A model generated the notes under the pieces. It was not told the DNA's origin. It made no database searches and worked only from the letters and a program-made list of their open reading frames with translations. DNA of 8,142 nt from the NCBI GenBank assembly GCA_015657395.1, contig JADLKI010000008.1:258432-266573 (forward strand). The letters run 5' to 3'. The translations under genes and the position numbers were made by a program. This DNA comes from Spirochaetales bacterium (GTDB lineage Bacteria; Spirochaetota; Spirochaetia; Treponematales; Rectinemataceae). Shown here piece by piece: positions 6,021-8,142 of this stretch; positions within the stretch are counted from its first letter, which is position 1; every line of letters starts with the position of its first letter.

Positions 6021-6045
6021 TTTCAAAAGGGACCGACTTTTGAAA
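6021..6045. repeat. Perfect 9-bp inverted repeat upstream of the PAP2 gene
   Basis: TTTCAAAAG (6021-6029) and CTTTTGAAA (6037-6045) are perfect reverse complements with a 7-base spacer, centred about 63 bases upstream of the PAP2 ATG. No T run follows on either strand. It could be an operator for the PAP2 gene or for the divergent tRNA-Leu promoter; this is not testable from one copy. Confidence 0.5.
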
Positions 6046-6081
6046 TTGGCTCTTCTGCTTTCATTTTTTGGCAGTTCCGCG

Positions 6082-6087
6082 TATAGT
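6082..6087 (+). promoter_or_regulatory. Possible -10 element of the PAP2 gene, implying a near-leaderless mRNA
   Basis: TATAGT matches five of six bases of the -10 consensus and ends only eight bases before the ATG at 6096. Transcription would start about two bases before the ATG. A -35 at standard spacing (TTTCAT at 6059-6064) is poor. The absence of any Shine-Dalgarno before 6096 fits a leaderless transcript. Confidence 0.35.
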
Positions 6088-6095
6088 ACAGACAT

Positions 6096-7001
6096 ATGGC
6101 ACTGATCGAATCCATGCATGCGGCAGAGCTGCACTATATTCAGCAGCTTCAAGCCTTTTTGGGATCCGGACTGAGTATTCCGATGCAGATTATCTCATTG
6201 TTCGCATCCGAGGCCTTTGTCATCGCGGTGGTTCCGGCAATATACTGGTGTGTCCACCGCAGAAAAGGCATGGAGCTCGGCCTTCTGGTGCTTGGCTCAA
6301 CATTTCTCAACCTCTGGCTCAAGCACTTGTTTGCATGGCCCAGGCCGTATGAAATCATCCCAAGCCTCGGGCTCGCAAAGGAAGGACCCTATGGCATGCC
6401 TTCCGGCCACAGCCAGCTGAGTGTAGTCTTCTGGGCATATGCCGTGCAGTTCCTGCCGAAAAAATGGCGTATTCCCGTCTTGATAGGCGCCCCTCTTCTC
6501 ATCGGCTTTTCGAGGGTATATCTCGGTGTGCATTTCCCCAGCGATGTCCTCGGCGGCTACTTCATCGGGGCCGTGTTTTTTACTCTGTTCAAACTGTTCG
6601 GATCGGATGTCGAAAAATCGATGCAAAACTTCGATTGGAGGCTGCGAATCATCCTTGCCGCGGCCCTCTCTTTCATCATGAATCTGCTGCTCCCGGCGGA
6701 CACGATGATCGCGGGGGCATTCCTTGGCGCTTCTCTCGGATTTACCTTTGCGTCGCGCAATATTCCGATAGATACGGGAGAGAGTGTCGGGAACAAGATC
6801 CTCCGCTATCTGGTCGGCCTGGCGAGTATCGGCATTGTATATTTTGTACTGAAATTCGCAAGCAATCCGCTCAATACGCTATCCGGCAACAATCAGGCGC
6901 AGCTCATCCGCTTTGTCCGCTATACGATCGTCGGCGGATGGGTGAGCTATGGCGCGCCTTTCCTCTTCCTCAAGCTGAAACTGGCAAAGCGCGAAGCATG
7001 A
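6096..7001 (+). CDS. PAP2-superfamily membrane phosphatase
   Basis: 301 residues. All three motifs of the type 2 phosphatidic-acid phosphatase/haloperoxidase fold are intact: K-x6-R-P as K-H-L-F-A-W-P-R-P (Lys76, Arg83); P-S-G-H (102-105) with general-acid His105; and S-R-x5-H-x3-D as S-R-V-Y-L-G-V-H-F-P-S-D (Arg140, nucleophile His146, Asp150). Hydrophobic helices near 31-52, 60-76, 106-120, 127-138 and 151-168 place the active site at the outer membrane face. A further 130-residue tail carries about four more hydrophobic segments (184-200, 204-220, 236-256, 277-294), longer than the minimal PAP2 domain. Likely substrates are lipid phosphates such as phosphatidic acid, phosphatidylglycerophosphate or undecaprenyl pyrophosphate; the sequence does not choose. 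An in-frame TAG at 6084 limits the start to 6096 or the weaker ATG at 6114; neither has a Shine-Dalgarno. It converges with apbE, 27 bases apart, with no clear terminator in between. Confidence 0.88.
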   Translation: MALIESMHAAELHYIQQLQAFLGSGLSIPMQIISLFASEAFVIAVVPAIYWCVHRRKGMELGLLVLGSTFLNLWLKHLFAWPRPYEIIPSLGLAKEGPYGMPSGHSQLSVVFWAYAVQFLPKKWRIPVLIGAPLLIGFSRVYLGVHFPSDVLGGYFIGAVFFTLFKLFGSDVEKSMQNFDWRLRIILAAALSFIMNLLLPADTMIAGAFLGASLGFTFASRNIPIDTGESVGNKILRYLVGLASIGIVYFVLKFASNPLNTLSGNNQAQLIRFVRYTIVGGWVSYGAPFLFLKLKLAKREA

Positions 7002-7028
7002 CAGGCACATCGCAGGCGCCGGCAGGCC

Positions 7029-8072
7029 TCATTTCTCGGCAAGCTGATAATTCTTGTCTTGCAACGTAAATACTTTCCCGGCTCCGGGGCTCAGGTAAAC
7101 CCTGTTGTCCTTATCTATAAAAACCGCGTAGGTATCCGGAAACTGCCTGAGGAATTCCATGCCCTTTTCTATGCCCAATACAAACAGCGAGGTCGAAAGA
7201 GCGTCCGCGTCTATGCTGCTCTTCGAGACTACCGATACGGAGACCAGGCCATTGTCCACGGGAAAACCCGTCTTGGTGTCCAGGATATGGTGATAGCGTT
7301 TGCCATTCTCGATAAAGTAACGCTCATACACGCCAGAGGCCACCACGGTCATCTGCCCTCCGGCGACAATGCCCAGGAACTCGCCCCTCGTGGAGTCAGG
7401 GTTCTGAATGCCGACGCGCCAGGGGCTTTTATCCTTTTTGCTGCCGAAGACAAAGATATTTCCGCCAAGATCGATGACCGCTGCCTTTACCTTGTGATTC
7501 AAAAGAATCTTTTCGATTTCATCCGCAGCGTAGCCCTTCGCAATTGCGCCCAGGTCCAGCGCCATGCCTGGCTTTTTCAGAAATACTTTCCGCGTCGTTG
7601 CGTCGAGCACGATCTGACGCCAATCGACAAGGGCTTTTGCGGCCAAAATATTCTTCGCCGGCGGCACTTTTTCGCCGCCGTTGCCGATATTCCAGAGCTT
7701 CACCAGCGGGCCCACCGAGGGATCGAAGCCGCCATTCGTGAGGCGGGCATAATCGAGCGCTTTGGAGATGACATAAAAAGTGTCTTCCGAGACTTTCACC
7801 GGCTCTTTGCCCGCCATGGCATTGACCCGCGAAAGTTCGGAGTCGTCCCTGTTCGCGCTCATATGCTCTTCGATGGTCCGCAAACGGGCAAACGCTTCGT
7901 CGAGTGCCGCATTGTTGCCCCCGTCGATGAAGCGAACGGTACAGACCGTGCCCAGCACAAAATCGGTCCTGCTCAACTCTTCGGCGTAGAGGGAAGAGCC
8001 CGCAATCGTTCCTGCGGCAAACAAGAGGGCTGCCGCCAGCCATCGCAATGAAAATGCTTTTGAAAATCTCAT
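7029..8072 (-). CDS. apbE: Exported FAD:protein FMN transferase (ApbE/Ftp family)
   Basis: 347 residues from ATG 8072. The open frame extends to a TTG at 8081, but AAAGGA (8087-8082) sits directly against that TTG and nine bases before the ATG, so ATG is preferred. A signal peptide covers about 1-30, ending S-L-Y-A before E-E, with no lipobox Cys, so the protein is periplasmic rather than a lipoprotein. ApbE landmarks: T-D-F-V-L-G-T (36-42), G-G-F-D-P-S-V-G-P-L-V-x-L-W (114-127), D-L-G-A-I-A-K-G-Y-A (173-182), D-L-G-G-N-I (201-206), S-G-V-Y-E-R (246-251), H-H-I-L-D-T-K-T-G (261-269) and D-A-D-A-L-S-T (288-294). Family knowledge: Mg-dependent transfer of FMN from FAD to a Thr in exported electron-transfer subunits (Rnf/Nqr, flavodomain proteins). 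Asn74 in M-S-A-N-R-D-D-S-E-L-S-R occupies the place where E. coli ApbE has Tyr60, as in Treponema Ftp, which also hydrolyses FAD. No target flavoprotein gene is in the window. Confidence 0.93.
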   Translation of the reverse strand: MRFSKAFSLRWLAAALLFAAGTIAGSSLYAEELSRTDFVLGTVCTVRFIDGGNNAALDEAFARLRTIEEHMSANRDDSELSRVNAMAGKEPVKVSEDTFYVISKALDYARLTNGGFDPSVGPLVKLWNIGNGGEKVPPAKNILAAKALVDWRQIVLDATTRKVFLKKPGMALDLGAIAKGYAADEIEKILLNHKVKAAVIDLGGNIFVFGSKKDKSPWRVGIQNPDSTRGEFLGIVAGGQMTVVASGVYERYFIENGKRYHHILDTKTGFPVDNGLVSVSVVSKSSIDADALSTSLFVLGIEKGMEFLRQFPDTYAVFIDKDNRVYLSPGAGKVFTLQDKNYQLAEK

Positions 8073-8110
8073 CCTAAACAATCCTTTGTCTGTAATTAAC
8101 CATGAAATGC

Positions 8111-8142
8111 CGCGGAGAGTTCCCGGCCTATTGTGGTCCGCG
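8111..8142. repeat. Short inverted repeat upstream of apbE, reaching the window edge
   Basis: CGCGGA (8111-8116) and TCCGCG (8137-8142) are perfect complements around 20 bases. The second arm ends at the window border, so the true stem length is unknown. It lies within the apbE upstream region, where I could not identify a convincing -10/-35 pair. Confidence 0.3.

Noticed and set aside
7002..7028. Bidirectional terminator between PAP2 and apbE
   Set aside because: The 27-base gap holds GC-rich palindromic hexamers such as GGCGCC but no stem followed by a T run on either strand.
7059..8051. 330-codon + strand frame opposite apbE
   Set aside because: It is a shadow of apbE, whose motifs cover the whole length on the - strand; there is no ribosome site or recognisable domain.
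8073..8081. TTG at 8081 as the apbE start
   Set aside because: The Shine-Dalgarno AAAGGA would directly abut it; ATG at 8072 has proper spacing of nine bases and leaves a normal signal peptide.

Overview
The window looks like a stretch of bacterial chromosome, probably from a Gram-negative-type anaerobe. A spirochaete relative would fit, given the signal-peptide-bearing ApbE with an Ftp-like active-site residue, but the sequence alone does not fix the taxon. The outer parts are GC-rich: sampled 60-base rows give about 70% GC at 1441 and 63% at 6361. The centre is much poorer: 32% at 4681 and 37% at 5041. This suggests that the middle third has a different history from its flanks.

Layout. (1) 1-2296, + strand: the 3' end of an M14-type zinc carboxypeptidase/deacylase gene, then a complete exported C69 dipeptidase. 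Together they suggest peptide or acyl-amino-acid breakdown. Several GC-rich hairpins follow at 2301-2459. (2) About 2530-3024: AT-richer DNA without an intact gene. It holds what I read as decayed remains of a defence or restriction-type locus. One piece is a short helix-turn-helix start fragment (2705-2750). The other is the N-terminal part of a PLD/helicase protein with an internal deletion and frame change (2797-about 2993). (3) 3025-5619, + strand: a tightly overlapping three-gene ABC-2 exporter operon with one ATPase and two different permeases. Its type matches COG4586/COG4587/COG3694, a family that includes a viologen exporter in Synechocystis. Its start codon lies two bases after the stop of the helicase remnant. 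(4) 5806-5970, - strand: a tRNA-Leu(CAA) gene with a good intrinsic terminator and a plausible promoter. Its 3' end faces the low-GC block, the usual arrangement for tRNA-targeted integration, but I see no integrase or duplicated att site. (5) 6096-8072: a PAP2 membrane phosphatase (+) converging on an exported FAD:protein FMN transferase, apbE (-).

How the genes work together. The exporter trio should form one complex. The M14 and C69 genes may share a degradative role. PAP2 and ApbE act at or outside the membrane and are not obviously linked. I found no complete new system. The most interesting part is the decayed defence-type remnant fused to the upstream edge of a foreign-looking exporter operon beside a tRNA gene.
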